Origin: Acidihalobacter sp.
GTDB lineage: Bacteria; Pseudomonadota; Gammaproteobacteria; DSM-5130; Acidihalobacteraceae
Assembly (NCBI GenBank): GCA_027013225.1
Contig: JALUXU010000022.1
Coordinates: 1 to 64,000 of the forward strand
Reading direction: 5' to 3'
DNA length: 64,000 nucleotides
Below, piece by piece: positions 38,429 through 47,733 of the stretch (its first letter is position 1; each line of letters begins with the position of its first letter). The notes under the pieces were generated by a model. The model was not told the origin of the DNA. It was given only the letters and a program-made list of their open reading frames with translations, and did not search any database. A program made the position numbers and the translations under genes.

Positions 38429-39682
38429 CTAACCATACCTCTCAAGAGTTAAACCCTCCATATCGATAGCTGGGGCCTTGGCTGAAACGATATCAGCCAG
38501 CACACGTGCAGAGCCGCAACTCAATGTCCATCCGAGGGTGCCATGGCCTGTATTGAGATACAAATTCTGGTATGGCGTAGAGCCGATAATGGGTGGACCA
38601 TCCGGGGTCATAGGACGAAATCCGCACCACCAGTCTATATTGGAGTAATCAGCCGCATTAGGGAACAATTCCTGTACGGCACGGGCTACCACCTGATAAT
38701 TTTTGGGTTGCAGCGAGAGATCGAATCCTGTGAACTCTGCAATTCCTGCCGCTCTAAGCTTACTACCCAGACGCGTAATGGCAACCTTGCGATTCTCATC
38801 CATAAGAGTGGATTTTGGTGCTTGGGATGCATCCACGATAGGTGCCGTCATGGAATAACCTTTGACCGGATAAATGGGGATATCCATCCCAAGCGGTCTT
38901 AACAAATCGGACGAGTAACTTCCTGCCGCAATTACATAAGCATCCGCTTCAATTGCTCCTTGCTCGGTTTCAAAAGCAGTGATGCGACCATTTTTTTTCG
39001 CCAATCGCTCGACTGTGATTCCAAAGTTGAATGAAACGCCTTCTTCGGCCGCTAGCTCCGAAAGTCTTTGTGTAAACAACTGGCAATTTCCAGATTCGTC
39101 TCCAGGGAAATATATGCCGCCCACAAAAACATCTCTGCCAGCGTCAAGACCAGGTTCGACTTTTAGACAACCCTCCAAATCAAGTCGTTCAGCCGGGATC
39201 CCATTGGCCGCATAGATTTCAAGCTCACGGTCCACATGATCAAGATCTTTTTTCTCACGTATGATTTCGAGTAGTCCGCCCGGACCTCGTTCATAATCAA
39301 AATCCATCAGTTGACGAATTTCAGACAGCATTTGATAACTATATAGCCCCAACCTTAATAGTATCGATTTGTTTTTTTTGTAGGTTGCCGGAGCGGCGTT
39401 TACAAGCATCCTGATCAAAAATCGCCACATCCTATAATCGGCCTGGAAATGAAGCCGCAAGGGAGAATTCGGATCAAACTGCCAACTGATGAGCTTGCCT
39501 ATTACTCCTGGTGAAGCCCAAGGAGTGGCATAACCCCAGGATACCTGCCCACCATTGGCGTAACTCGTTTCGAGCGCTGGACCGGGCTCTCTTTCCACCA
39601 CAATGACATCGTGACCCGCCCGCATAAGATACCAGGCGCTTGTGACGCCGACCACGCCAGCGCCAAGGATTGCAACTTTCAT
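38429..39682 (-). CDS. dadA: D-amino acid dehydrogenase small subunit
   Basis: FAD-dependent membrane-associated enzyme that oxidises D-amino acids (mainly D-alanine) to keto acids and ammonia. The 417-residue protein begins MKVAILGAGVVGVTSAWYLM (dinucleotide-binding fold) and has the DadA motifs YANGGQVSWGYATPWASPG and NTGHGTLGWTLSCGSARVLAD. The usual partner dadX (alanine racemase) is absent. An ISL3-type element ends about 70 bases upstream of its start and may affect its expression. Confidence 0.92.
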   Translation of the reverse strand: MKVAILGAGVVGVTSAWYLMRAGHDVIVVEREPGPALETSYANGGQVSWGYATPWASPGVIGKLISWQFDPNSPLRLHFQADYRMWRFLIRMLVNAAPATYKKNKSILLRLGLYSYQMLSEIRQLMDFDYERGPGGLLEIIREKKDLDHVDRELEIYAANGIPAERLDLEGCLKVEPGLDAGRDVFVGGIYFPGDESGNCQLFTQRLSELAAEEGVSFNFGITVERLAKKNGRITAFETEQGAIEADAYVIAAGSYSSDLLRPLGMDIPIYPVKGYSMTAPIVDASQAPKSTLMDENRKVAITRLGSKLRAAGIAEFTGFDLSLQPKNYQVVARAVQELFPNAADYSNIDWWCGFRPMTPDGPPIIGSTPYQNLYLNTGHGTLGWTLSCGSARVLADIVSAKAPAIDMEGLTLERYG

Positions 39683-39762
39683 AATTGATCTCGAATGGTT
39701 GCAGAAATAATATTAGTGAATGACAAGCTAAAACCACTTTAGTAAAAAAGGTCTTCCCCCGA

Positions 39763-40929
39763 TCAGGTGGGTAAACCCTGCTGACTAACCCCGGCCGGGT
39801 AGAGATCCAGCCCACCGAGGTGGAAGTAAATCGCATTGCGGAAGCGTTCCTTGTTGCGGAAGCCCCGGCTGCGCACTTTGATCATCTTGATTCGGCTGTT
39901 GATACTTTCCGCGCCGCCATTGTCGGCCTTGAGCACCACGGCATTGATGATGCCCCACAGGTGGGCCTTGATCGTTCGGGCGACTTTCTTCACAGGCCCC
40001 AGCCGGCTTCGGGTCACCCAGGCCAGCCAGCGTTGCCAGCCTTTCTCCGTCCAGGTGCGGCGGCTGTAGTGCCACAGGCTCATGCCGAACTCCTTGATGG
40101 CCCAGGCCCGTGCGGTCTTCAGTGTGCTTTCCCGTAGCGCCTTGAATCCGCGCCACTGCTGGCGACTCATGTTCTGCGGGTTCATCAGCCAGCGGTGTTT
40201 GATCCGTGTCAGGTCCTCCCGACCCTCCGCCCGTAACGCGCGGTGCTCGGCGCGGCGCACCTTGTCCACGGCCTTACCGAGGTACTTGACCACATGGAAC
40301 TTGTCGAAGGCGATCTTCGTGCGCGCGTCCGGTACGGCATCCAGGGTCGCCCGGATATAGGCCGGCCACATGTCCATGGCGATACTCTCGATGCCCCCTT
40401 TCTGGGCTTCGGAGAGCGTGTCGTAATAGCCCCCCAAGCTCTCCAGGCTGCGGTCATCTGCCACATGCAGTACCGTGCCGTTGTCCTGATCCGAGACCAC
40501 CGTGACATAGTCATGGCGTTTACGGAACGCGGTTTCATCGACCCCGATACGGGTTGGCGAAACGGCCTCGCGCCACGCCAGGCCGCGCTGCACCGCCCAC
40601 TGCATGATCCCGTCGATGGCGTTCCAGCTCAGCCCCAGCCGCCGCGACACCGCTGCCACCGAGGCCTCTCGTAGCCAGTCGATCACCAGCGCCTCGAACA
40701 ATGCCGCCGTCTCCAGCACAGCCGCGAACTTGTCTACCGAGTTCCATCCCGCCGGCGTTGCGCCCCCATCTGGCAGAAGACGCCCCTCTGCCCGGGCCCC
40801 CTTGCGCCAGTTGTACAGGGTCGCCTCGCTGATCCCTTCCTCCCGGGCGATCTCTTTGATCGTCTTGTTCGCAGGCGGCAGCATCTTCTTCAGAACCGCT
40901 TCTTTTCGTTCAGGTGAATAACGCATCAT
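39763..40929 (-). CDS. Chimeric transposase: IS3-type OrfA N-terminus fused to ISL3 catalytic domain
   Basis: A 388-residue open frame. Residues 1-75 (MMRYSPERKEAVLKKMLPP, helix-turn-helix EIAREEGISEATLYNWRKGA, KFAAVLETA) look like the OrfA DNA-binding subunit of an IS3/IS2-type element. From residue 76 (ALFEALVIDWLREASVAAVS) it is an ISL3-family transposase with the DDE positions preserved (IGVDETAFRKR, AMDMWPAYI, NGGAESINSRIK). The normal ISL3 N-terminal zinc finger is missing here but survives as a separate fragment upstream. The fusion is in frame with no stops. Whether the chimera is expressed or active is unknown. Confidence 0.8.
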   Translation of the reverse strand: MMRYSPERKEAVLKKMLPPANKTIKEIAREEGISEATLYNWRKGARAEGRLLPDGGATPAGWNSVDKFAAVLETAALFEALVIDWLREASVAAVSRRLGLSWNAIDGIMQWAVQRGLAWREAVSPTRIGVDETAFRKRHDYVTVVSDQDNGTVLHVADDRSLESLGGYYDTLSEAQKGGIESIAMDMWPAYIRATLDAVPDARTKIAFDKFHVVKYLGKAVDKVRRAEHRALRAEGREDLTRIKHRWLMNPQNMSRQQWRGFKALRESTLKTARAWAIKEFGMSLWHYSRRTWTEKGWQRWLAWVTRSRLGPVKKVARTIKAHLWGIINAVVLKADNGGAESINSRIKMIKVRSRGFRNKERFRNAIYFHLGGLDLYPAGVSQQGLPT

Positions 40930-40994
40930 GCCTCTCTCTTGCCCCCTCGGGATCCCCCTTAGAATCCCAAACTTCTGACGGGGCTTCTATCATG

Positions 40995-41152
40995 ACAGAG
41001 GGGGCCCACACTTCGGACAGCACTGCTCACCGCCGGGCTGCCGTGCAACGTGCAACCTTGACCTCGCCCGCATCCACCGACAACTCAACATCGGTCACCT
41101 GCCAGTGCGTACGAATACCCAGGATCTGGGTGTATAGCTCTTTGTCTCTCAT
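40995..41152 (-). pseudogene. ISL3 transposase N-terminal fragment
   Basis: MRDKELYTQILGIRTHWQVT followed by DVELSVDAGEVKVA is the start of an ISL3 transposase. The frame stops at about 41030, but a zinc-finger piece CCPKCG continues in another frame to about 40995, where IS3-like sequence takes over. It is the missing N-terminus of the transposase at 39763-40929. Confidence 0.75.
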
Positions 41153-41255
41153 GCCCCGTACGGTAATCCACCCACTCGATTCGGGAAGAGCCAGCAAATA
41201 AACTAATACATTTATTCAATAAAAACATACACCTTTTAAAAAAAAGACATCTTAT

Positions 41256-42092
41256 TCAACCGAAACGTCCGGTAATATAATCTTCTGTTTGTTTGCTTTC
41301 TGGATTGGTAAATAAAATATTTGTTTCGTTGAATTCGATCAGCTTTCCCAAATACATAAAAGCCGTGTAATCAGATACGCGAGCGGCTTGTTGCATATTG
41401 TGAGTTACTATCACGATAGTGTAATCGCTTTTAAGCTCATAAATAAGCTCTTCAATTTTCAAGGTGGAAATTGGATCTAGAGCAGAGGCCGGTTCGTCCA
41501 GGAGGAGCACCTCCGGCTTTACCGCCACCCCCCTGGCTATACAGAGCCGTTGCTGCTGACCACCCGACAATTGCATGCCGCTTTGCCGCAATTTATCTTT
41601 AACTTCATCCCATAGAGCTGCCTTCCGCAATGCCCATTCTACCCGTTCATCCATTTGCGATTTTGAAAGGTGCTCATACAATTTCACACCAAAGGCGATA
41701 TTGTCATAGATAGACATTGGAAAAGGGGTCGGCTTTTGAAAGACCATGCCAACACGAGCCCTCAATAAATTTAGATCCTCTTTTGGGCTCAGAATATTAC
41801 GACCATCTAAAATAATTTCTCCGGTTGCCTTTTGATCTGGATAAAGGTTATAAATCCTGTTGAAGGTTCGCAGCAGAGTTGACTTCCCGCATCCTGAAGG
41901 CCCGATAAATGCAGTAACCTTGCGATCCGATATCTGCATATTAATGTTATGCAAGGCATGATACTTACCATAAAAGAAATCCATGCCTTTAACTTCTATT
42001 TTAGGGTTTGGTACATTGGATATACCCGCAACAAACATTTCATATGTTTCATCATGCACCTTATCGGTTGTATTTGAGATCTGTCCGCTCAT
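41256..42092 (-). CDS. pstB: Phosphate ABC transporter ATPase PstB, orphan
   Basis: A 278-residue ATPase of the high-affinity phosphate importer. Walker [18 protein letters not shown], the PstB-specific [20 protein letters not shown], signature [14 protein letters not shown], Walker [14 protein letters not shown] and switch [21 protein letters not shown] are all present. No pstS, pstC, pstA or phoU lies nearby; the expected phoU position is taken by the ISL3 element. The gene is AT-rich compared with most of the window. The leader contains a 15-base symmetric site. Confidence 0.93.
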   Translation of the reverse strand: MSGQISNTTDKVHDETYEMFVAGISNVPNPKIEVKGMDFFYGKYHALHNINMQISDRKVTAFIGPSGCGKSTLLRTFNRIYNLYPDQKATGEIILDGRNILSPKEDLNLLRARVGMVFQKPTPFPMSIYDNIAFGVKLYEHLSKSQMDERVEWALRKAALWDEVKDKLRQSGMQLSGGQQQRLCIARGVAVKPEVLLLDEPASALDPISTLKIEELIYELKSDYTIVIVTHNMQQAARVSDYTAFMYLGKLIEFNETNILFTNPESKQTEDYITGRFG

Positions 42093-42266
42093 AGGTTATT
42101 TGCTCAAATTCATCATAACAGGGTAACAGGAAAGTTAGTCCGTTTAGGAACTCTCGGCCTCGGAGGGTAATGGGAAGCAAGAAAATAAAGTGAATTAATA
42201 GTTCATCTGCACATTAATAACCTTTTAACGTGATTAACTCAATATTATAGACTCTTAATATTTCAT

Positions 42267-42281
42267 TTTCTTGACAAGAAA
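42267..42281. repeat. 15-base symmetric site upstream of pstB
   Basis: TTTCTTGACAAGAAA is a perfect 7+1+7 palindrome, 175 bases before the pstB start and just after the ppiD stop. No T-run follows on the minus strand. It could be an operator. It does not match the Pho box. Confidence 0.5.
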
Positions 42282-42308
42282 TATTTTATCTGCGGTTTAC
42301 CAACGCAC

Positions 42309-44198
42309 TCAATAGTTCAAGTGGTTTGGATAAAGCTTTATAGAGGCATTTTGCTCCAAGGCAAGTATTGCAGATTGCAATTGAATCTGTTCTTCTTTCT
42401 TGGTTATCCCCCGAATGGCTAAAAACTCTTCATTTTTTGAAGTGCGGCCATGTCGTATTTTATCTATTTGATATACAATATATTTATTACCATCCTTCCA
42501 GATTCCTGTAGATGGGCGCTCTTTGCTTGGCGCCGGGCTATTGAATATTGCTAGAGATAAAGCTGGTGAAATAGCCTTATTACCGCCTCTACCTATCCAT
42601 CCAATGGGCTCAAATAAAATCCCGTGGTTTTTTCTAACTACTCCCAAATTATTTTTTCCTCGCAAATATTTTAGTATTTCATTTGCTTTTTTCAACGCAA
42701 TTAATTCAGCTTTTTTATCAACTAAAATAGTTTTTATCTGATCGCTTACCTCAGACAAAGGTTTTTCAATGGGTGGATGCTTGCCGATGACTCTAAACAC
42801 TACTGTTTTTTCACCATCAATCGTAAATAGTTGACTGTTGAGACCTTTATCGAAAACCGCTTGCGAAAATGCGGCATGAACGATATTTGATTGGTTTAGA
42901 ATTGACGGGAAGTTATTTTTCCCAATCCAACCAGTTTTAACTATAGTCAAATCTAATACCTTTGAAATTGGTTCAAGTGAGGCCGGATTTTGATAGTTCA
43001 GTGACTGAATTTTCTGTATCAACCTATTATATTCGCTCTGAGCCTTGGTGCGAATGTATATTTCTTTAACCTGTGACTCTGCTATTTTAAATGGCTCTAT
43101 TTTGGCCGATGTTTTTTTTACAAGTTCAAAACGATAGACCTTTCCACCCACTAATATCGGCGGACTGACTTCACCTTTATTTAAAGAAAAGACCACACTG
43201 GCAACCTGATGAGGAAGTTGATTGCGTGTCACCCACCCCATTGCGCCGCCTTCAACTGCATTTACTGATTCTGAATAACGCTTAGCTAATTCGAAAAAAG
43301 ACACTCCTTTAGAAAGACCTTTGGAAATTTCTTTCAATCGCTGTTTTGAAGACGCTTCATTCTTGGAGTTGATATTAATGACTATCTCTCTTACAAAGGC
43401 TTTTTCTGGTTGTGAGAATAAGCTCTTATGTTCTTTATAATAATTTTTCAACTCACCTAATGTAGGATTAATCCTTTTTTCAAGATCACTCAATCCGACT
43501 TCTACATATGCAAGCTTTATCATCTGCGGCGTCATAAATTTCTTTTTGTTTTTATCGTAGTAATTTTTGATTTCTTGCCGAGATACCTTTACCTTAGAGA
43601 AATATTTATTTATTGGAATGGATAGGATAAAAACTTCACGCTGCTCATTTGCCAATTTTAGAAAATTATGCGCTTGTTGAGAGGTTGCAAATGCCGAATT
43701 TTGAATCCCCTTTTTTAATTGATTAATCACCAAAGATTGGCGCAACTCGCTTTCAAATACTTCTGGACTCAGACCCTGAGACATCAATACTTGCAGATAG
43801 CGAGTTTTAGAAAATTTCCCACCTTCCGAAAATACCGGATATTCTTTTAATTGTTTTAATAGCTCGTCATTAGTGATTTTATAACCTGCACGGTTGACCT
43901 CATGCATTAGAACTGCATTCTGAATCATTTGATTGAGCACTATTTGCTTGAGACCATTGAGTGTCAGACTAGCAGGCAGTTTCCCTCCATATACCTGTTC
44001 AAGTCGACTGCGCTCATTGCGATAAGTAATCGAAAATCTCTGGATCGAGATGGGATGGCCATCAACGACAGCAACAGATTGCTTCCCTTGGCCATTAAAA
44101 TAGTTATTAACGCCCCATAATAAGAATGGTATGCTTATAAGAAAAATGATTACATAGGCTGTCCAGCCGGAAGCTCGATCACGTATGCTTTGCAGCAT
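42309..44198 (-). CDS. ppiD: Periplasmic folding chaperone PpiD (SurA-like peptidyl-prolyl isomerase)
   Basis: Inner-membrane-anchored chaperone at the Sec exit site. The 629-residue protein has one N-terminal transmembrane helix (about 13-32), a SurA-type N domain (KQSVAVVDGHPISIQRFSI to about 160), and a parvulin PPIase domain (about 260-365, with GGAMGWVTRNQLPHQVASVV). A second, degenerate parvulin-like part follows. It is strongly AT-rich with many AAA/ATT/TTA codons, unlike lon and clpX upstream. It is last in the tig-clp-lon-hupB run and beyond the tRNA terminator, so it may need its own promoter. Confidence 0.9.
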   Translation of the reverse strand: MLQSIRDRASGWTAYVIIFLISIPFLLWGVNNYFNGQGKQSVAVVDGHPISIQRFSITYRNERSRLEQVYGGKLPASLTLNGLKQIVLNQMIQNAVLMHEVNRAGYKITNDELLKQLKEYPVFSEGGKFSKTRYLQVLMSQGLSPEVFESELRQSLVINQLKKGIQNSAFATSQQAHNFLKLANEQREVFILSIPINKYFSKVKVSRQEIKNYYDKNKKKFMTPQMIKLAYVEVGLSDLEKRINPTLGELKNYYKEHKSLFSQPEKAFVREIVININSKNEASSKQRLKEISKGLSKGVSFFELAKRYSESVNAVEGGAMGWVTRNQLPHQVASVVFSLNKGEVSPPILVGGKVYRFELVKKTSAKIEPFKIAESQVKEIYIRTKAQSEYNRLIQKIQSLNYQNPASLEPISKVLDLTIVKTGWIGKNNFPSILNQSNIVHAAFSQAVFDKGLNSQLFTIDGEKTVVFRVIGKHPPIEKPLSEVSDQIKTILVDKKAELIALKKANEILKYLRGKNNLGVVRKNHGILFEPIGWIGRGGNKAISPALSLAIFNSPAPSKERPSTGIWKDGNKYIVYQIDKIRHGRTSKNEEFLAIRGITKKEEQIQLQSAILALEQNASIKLYPNHLNY

Positions 44199-44243
44199 AG
44201 ATTAACCTCATCTAAAAATAATGACAGAATCTGTATCTATCAT

Positions 44244-44266
44244 AAAAAAAGGCGCCTTATGGCGCC
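44244..44266 (-). terminator. Terminator after tRNA-Asp
   Basis: GGCGCC-ataa-GGCGCC followed by seven Ts on the minus strand, 17 bases past the tRNA-Asp CCA end. Confidence 0.85.
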
Positions 44267-44283
44267 CTTTATTAAAATATTAA

Positions 44284-44360
44284 TGGCGGAGTGGACGGGA
44301 CTCGAACCCGCGACCCCCGGCGTGACAGGCCGGTATTCTAACCATCTGAACTACCACTCC
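44284..44360 (-). tRNA. tRNA-Asp(GTC)
   Basis: A 77-base tRNA including CCA. The acceptor stem GGAGTGG/CCACTCC is perfect, the anticodon loop CTGTCAC contains GTC, and the T-arm GCGGGTTCGAGTCCCGT is standard. It is downstream of tRNA-Val in the hupB-ppiD gap. Confidence 0.97.
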
Positions 44361-44373
44361 ATAATTCAATTTC

Positions 44374-44449
44374 TGGTGGGTGCTGAGGGAGTCGAACCCC
44401 CGACATTCGCCTTGTAAGGGCGACGCTCTACCAGCTGAGCTAAGCACCC
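44374..44449 (-). tRNA. tRNA-Val(TAC)
   Basis: A 76-base tRNA including CCA. Acceptor GGGTGCT/AGCACCC, D-arm GCTCAGCTGGTAGAGC, anticodon loop CTTACAA with TAC, T-arm GGGGGTTCGACTCCC. It lies 10 bases past the hupB stop and is probably cotranscribed with hupB. Confidence 0.97.
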
Positions 44450-44459
44450 TAGAAAGGGC

Positions 44460-44732
44460 TCAGTTTACAGCATCCTTAAGTCCCTTTCCAGGCTTAAATG
44501 CAGGCAATTTCGATGCTGGAATATTAATCGTTTCTCCAGTCCGCGGATTGCGTCCGGTGCGCGCCTCACGGTTACGCAAAGTAAAAGTTCCAAACCCAAC
44601 TATTGTGACCTGATCGCCATTCTTCAGGGACTCTGTAACCGCCTCGACAAACCCCTCCAATGCCTTGGCCGCGGAAGACTTAGTTAGATTAGATTTGGCG
44701 GCAATTGCATCTATCAATTCTGATTTATTCAT
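44460..44732 (-). CDS. hupB: DNA-binding protein HU-beta
   Basis: Nucleoid-associated DNA-bending protein, 90 residues. MNKSELIDAIAAKSNLTKSS, the GFGTFTLRNREARTGRNPRT arm with the conserved Pro, and GKGLKDAVN at the end are diagnostic. It follows lon as in most gammaproteobacteria and has a strong promoter of its own. Confidence 0.97.
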   Translation of the reverse strand: MNKSELIDAIAAKSNLTKSSAAKALEGFVEAVTESLKNGDQVTIVGFGTFTLRNREARTGRNPRTGETINIPASKLPAFKPGKGLKDAVN

Positions 44733-44879
44733 TGGTTTACCCCAATTTGTTAGAAATATTCAAGTCAATCCGATATCCAGATCAACTAAACGTTGTGAGC
44801 AACCTTACCGTACATATAAGTTTGCTCATTTCTCAAGCCCGGCGGCAGTTGAATACATTCTCCGCCCGTTAAAGGGCGT

Positions 44880-44909
44880 TTTATAGCAACCGAGACCTAT
44901 TGGTGTCAA
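44880..44909 (-). promoter_or_regulatory. Predicted sigma-70 promoter of hupB
   Basis: Minus-strand TTGACA, an 18-base spacer and TATAAA. The site is in the lon-hupB gap, about 150 bases before the hupB ATG. Confidence 0.65.
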
Positions 44910-44932
44910 TAGAATGGGCAACGATAGATTGC

Positions 44933-47386
44933 TCAATGTGAATTCATCCCAAAGCCCTTCTGTGTCTCTGTTTTGCTCTTTCCTTGAGTTACTTCTTGCA
45001 TGCTTAACTTACCAAAGGATTCTCCCACGGGCTTCCCCTTCAAAGCGTATTCAAGAACCTCATCTATCCATCGCACCAACTTTATATTCAATTTCTGTTG
45101 GATATCTCTGGGAATGTCCGCAAGATCCTTCTCGTTCTCGTATGGAATCAATACCGTCTCTATGCCACCTCGGTGAGCCGCCAATAACTTTTCCTTGAGA
45201 CCACCAATAGGGAGCACCTCACCTCGCAAAGTGATTTCACCGGTCATAGCGACATTTGCTCGCACCGGGACGCCTGTAATCGCTGAAACAAGCGCTGTAC
45301 ACATGGCTATTCCTGCGCTAGGGCCATCTTTGGGTGTAGCACCTTCGGGAACATGGATATGGATATCATGTTTCTCGAAATAGTCATCCGCTATCCCTAA
45401 AACATGGGCACGTGATCTAACCACAGATCGCGCGGCCTCGATCGACTCCTTCATGACATCGCCAAGTTGGCCTGTTCGTATTATGATCCCTTTTCCTGGC
45501 ATCGTAGTCGCCTCGATCGTCAGAAGATCTCCGCCGACCTCCGTCCATGCCAAACCTGTCACCTGCCCTATTCGATCTTCCTCATCGGCAACCCCATAAC
45601 GGAATTGCCTTACACCAAGATACTTTTCAATGTTTTTTGAAGTTACGTGGCTTGCGCGTGAGATTTGTTTTTCCAAGCCGTGTTGCATGACAACCTTCCG
45701 ACATATTTTTGCGATTTCACGCTCCAGATTTCTGACTCCTGCCTCACGAGTATAATGTCTGATTATATCTCGGATTGCTTCCTCGCTAAGCTTGACCTCA
45801 TCATCGCGCAAGCCGTTGTTCTTGAGCTGCTTCGGGAACAAATAACTTTTCGCAATGTGCAGTTTTTCTTCTTCTGTATAGCCTGGAAGACGAATCACCT
45901 CCATCCTGTCCAGCAAGGGGCCAGGAATATTCATGCTGTTGGCGGTCGCCACGAACATGACTTCAGACAAATCAAATTCCACCTCGAGGTAGTGGTCAGA
46001 AAAACTGTTGTTTTGTTCCGGATCGAGAACCTCCAACAAAGCGGATGCGGGATCCCCTCGAAAATCCATTGCCATTTTGTCTATTTCATCTAAGAGGAAC
46101 AATGGGTTGCGCGTTCCTATTCGAGACAAATTCTGAATGATCTTACCCGGAAGAGCTCCGATGTAAGTCCTGCGATGTCCTCGAATTTCGGCTTCATCCC
46201 GAACACCACCCAAGGCCATTCTAGTAAATTTACGGTTTGTAGCGCGCGCAATCGATTGCCCCAATGAAGTTTTTCCTACGCCAGGCGCTCCGACCAAACA
46301 AAGTATGGGCCCCTTTACTTTCTTTACTCGCTGCTGAACAGCCAGATATTCAAGTATTCTTTCTTTTACCTTCTCAAGTCCATAGTGGTCTTGGTTCAAA
46401 ATATCTCGCGCTGCTTCCAGGTCGAGGCGGGTTCGAGTCCGTTTTTTCCACGGAACCCCTACCAACCAATCGATGTAGCTCCTGACCACCGTCGCTTCGG
46501 CTGACATCGGCGACATCATTTTGAGTTTATTGAGCTCCATTTCGGCCTTTTTCTTGGCCTCTTGGGGCATTCCTGCTTTATGAATTTTATTGGCCAATTC
46601 TTCTAGCTCATTGGGTGCATCCTCAAGCTCACCGAGCTCTTTTTGAATGGCCTTCATTTGCTCATTCAAATAATATTCCCGCTGACTTTTTTCCATTTGC
46701 TGCTTGACCCGACCGCGAATGCGCTTTTCGATTTGAAGCAGATCGATTTCGCCTTCGATGAGACCCATGACATGCTCGAGACGAGCACGCGGATCCAGAA
46801 TCTCGAGTACGTTTTGCTTCTCTTCCAACTTAAGCGACATGTGTGCCGCAATAGTATCCGCTAAGCGCGCCGCATCATCGATACTCGCAAGAGAAGTCAA
46901 TATTTCAGGGGGGATCTTTTTGTTCAACTTCACATATTGATCGAAGAGATTGAGGACAGTTCTACTCAACACTTCAAGTTCACGATCATCTTCCAAAGTC
47001 TCTTGCTCAAACTTTTTGATATGTGCAAAAAAAGTCCCATCCTTCTCTTCCATATCCATTATTTGTGCGCGTTCAGCCCCCTCCACCAAGACTTTGATGG
47101 TTCCATCCGGAAGCTTGAGAAGTTGTAAAACAGAGGAAAGCGTGCCGATCCTGTATATATCGTTCACACTTGGATCGTCCATCTCAGCACTACGTTGAGC
47201 GACCAAAACTATTTTCTTGTTATCGGCCATTGCCCGGTCCAGAGCTTTGATCGATTTGTCTCTACCAACGAAAAGCGGTATCACCATATGTGGATAAACC
47301 ACCACATCGCGCAAAGGCAATACTGGCACCACTAAATCTGGTTCATCGTTGCCCTGTTGTAAATAACTGGAATGATGTTTGTCCAT
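44933..47386 (-). CDS. lon: ATP-dependent protease Lon
   Basis: Cytoplasmic AAA+ serine protease of 817 residues that degrades misfolded and regulatory proteins. It has the LON N-terminal domain ([20 protein letters not shown]), Walker A GAPGVGKT, and the protease dyad Ser690 (PKDGPSAG) and Lys733 ([10 protein letters not shown]). The ATG at 47386 follows AGAGGA and gives the usual start; a further in-frame ATG at 47416 is less likely. It follows clpX, and a sigma-32-like promoter lies 120-150 bases upstream. Confidence 0.97.
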   Translation of the reverse strand: MDKHHSSYLQQGNDEPDLVVPVLPLRDVVVYPHMVIPLFVGRDKSIKALDRAMADNKKIVLVAQRSAEMDDPSVNDIYRIGTLSSVLQLLKLPDGTIKVLVEGAERAQIMDMEEKDGTFFAHIKKFEQETLEDDRELEVLSRTVLNLFDQYVKLNKKIPPEILTSLASIDDAARLADTIAAHMSLKLEEKQNVLEILDPRARLEHVMGLIEGEIDLLQIEKRIRGRVKQQMEKSQREYYLNEQMKAIQKELGELEDAPNELEELANKIHKAGMPQEAKKKAEMELNKLKMMSPMSAEATVVRSYIDWLVGVPWKKRTRTRLDLEAARDILNQDHYGLEKVKERILEYLAVQQRVKKVKGPILCLVGAPGVGKTSLGQSIARATNRKFTRMALGGVRDEAEIRGHRRTYIGALPGKIIQNLSRIGTRNPLFLLDEIDKMAMDFRGDPASALLEVLDPEQNNSFSDHYLEVEFDLSEVMFVATANSMNIPGPLLDRMEVIRLPGYTEEEKLHIAKSYLFPKQLKNNGLRDDEVKLSEEAIRDIIRHYTREAGVRNLEREIAKICRKVVMQHGLEKQISRASHVTSKNIEKYLGVRQFRYGVADEEDRIGQVTGLAWTEVGGDLLTIEATTMPGKGIIIRTGQLGDVMKESIEAARSVVRSRAHVLGIADDYFEKHDIHIHVPEGATPKDGPSAGIAMCTALVSAITGVPVRANVAMTGEITLRGEVLPIGGLKEKLLAAHRGGIETVLIPYENEKDLADIPRDIQQKLNIKLVRWIDEVLEYALKGKPVGESFGKLSMQEVTQGKSKTETQKGFGMNSH

Positions 47387-47416
47387 TGAATCCTCTTGAA
47401 TCAAAGCGCATGACAC

Positions 47417-47733
47417 GCCGAATGTTTTTCAATCTTATCGAGGTTGAGAATTATGTTTTTCGGTAACGGCAGGTATGAGATTATCTTCGATGACTTTTGG
47501 ATAGATAGTGGCCAAAGGCGTTCATTTCAAGGGGCGCCTTAACAACCTTGACGGGATGACGCTGATCAATCAATGCCCAATCACTCGGGCATCCTGCTTA
47601 GACTCGAGAACTATAGGCAATCATCTATTAACGCGTAACGCGCCAAATCTTCCAAACCTTTTGCGCATTCATTCGTTGTGGATGCAAATCCGCGAGCCTA
47701 GGGAAATGGCCAATTACCCAGCCCCAAGTGGGG
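47417..47733. other. clpX-lon intergenic region
   Basis: About 320 bases without a gene. It holds the candidate heat-shock promoter (47504-47534) and a short palindrome CCCCAAGTGGGG (47722-47733) immediately after the clpX stop, which lacks a T-run. Confidence 0.5.
47504..47534 (-). promoter_or_regulatory. Candidate sigma-32 heat-shock promoter for lon
   Basis: Minus strand CCCCTTGAAA (matching the CTTGAAA -35), 13 bases, then CCACTATC, a partial match to the CCCCATNT -10. Position and gene (lon is a classic heat-shock gene) fit. The -10 is imperfect. Confidence 0.45.

Larger units (their letters stand above)
39750..41192 (-). mobile_element. ISL3-family insertion sequence, internally rearranged
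   Basis: Imperfect terminal inverted repeats can be read at 39750-39772 (ggtcttccc...gtgggt) and, reversed, at 41170-41192 (ggctcttcccgaa...gtgggt), matching the ISL3 type; about 15 of 23 positions agree. No convincing 8-bp target duplication is seen (gtaaaaaa versus agcaaata), which suggests age or rearrangement. Inside are an ISL3 N-terminal fragment (about 41152 to 40995), a stretch of IS3-type sequence including an OrfA start, and the ISL3 C-terminal coding region. Confidence 0.75.

Noticed and set aside
38335-38469. 44-codon frame after a TATAAT at 38277
   Set aside because: No good -35, no homology and it overlaps the dadA end on the other strand.
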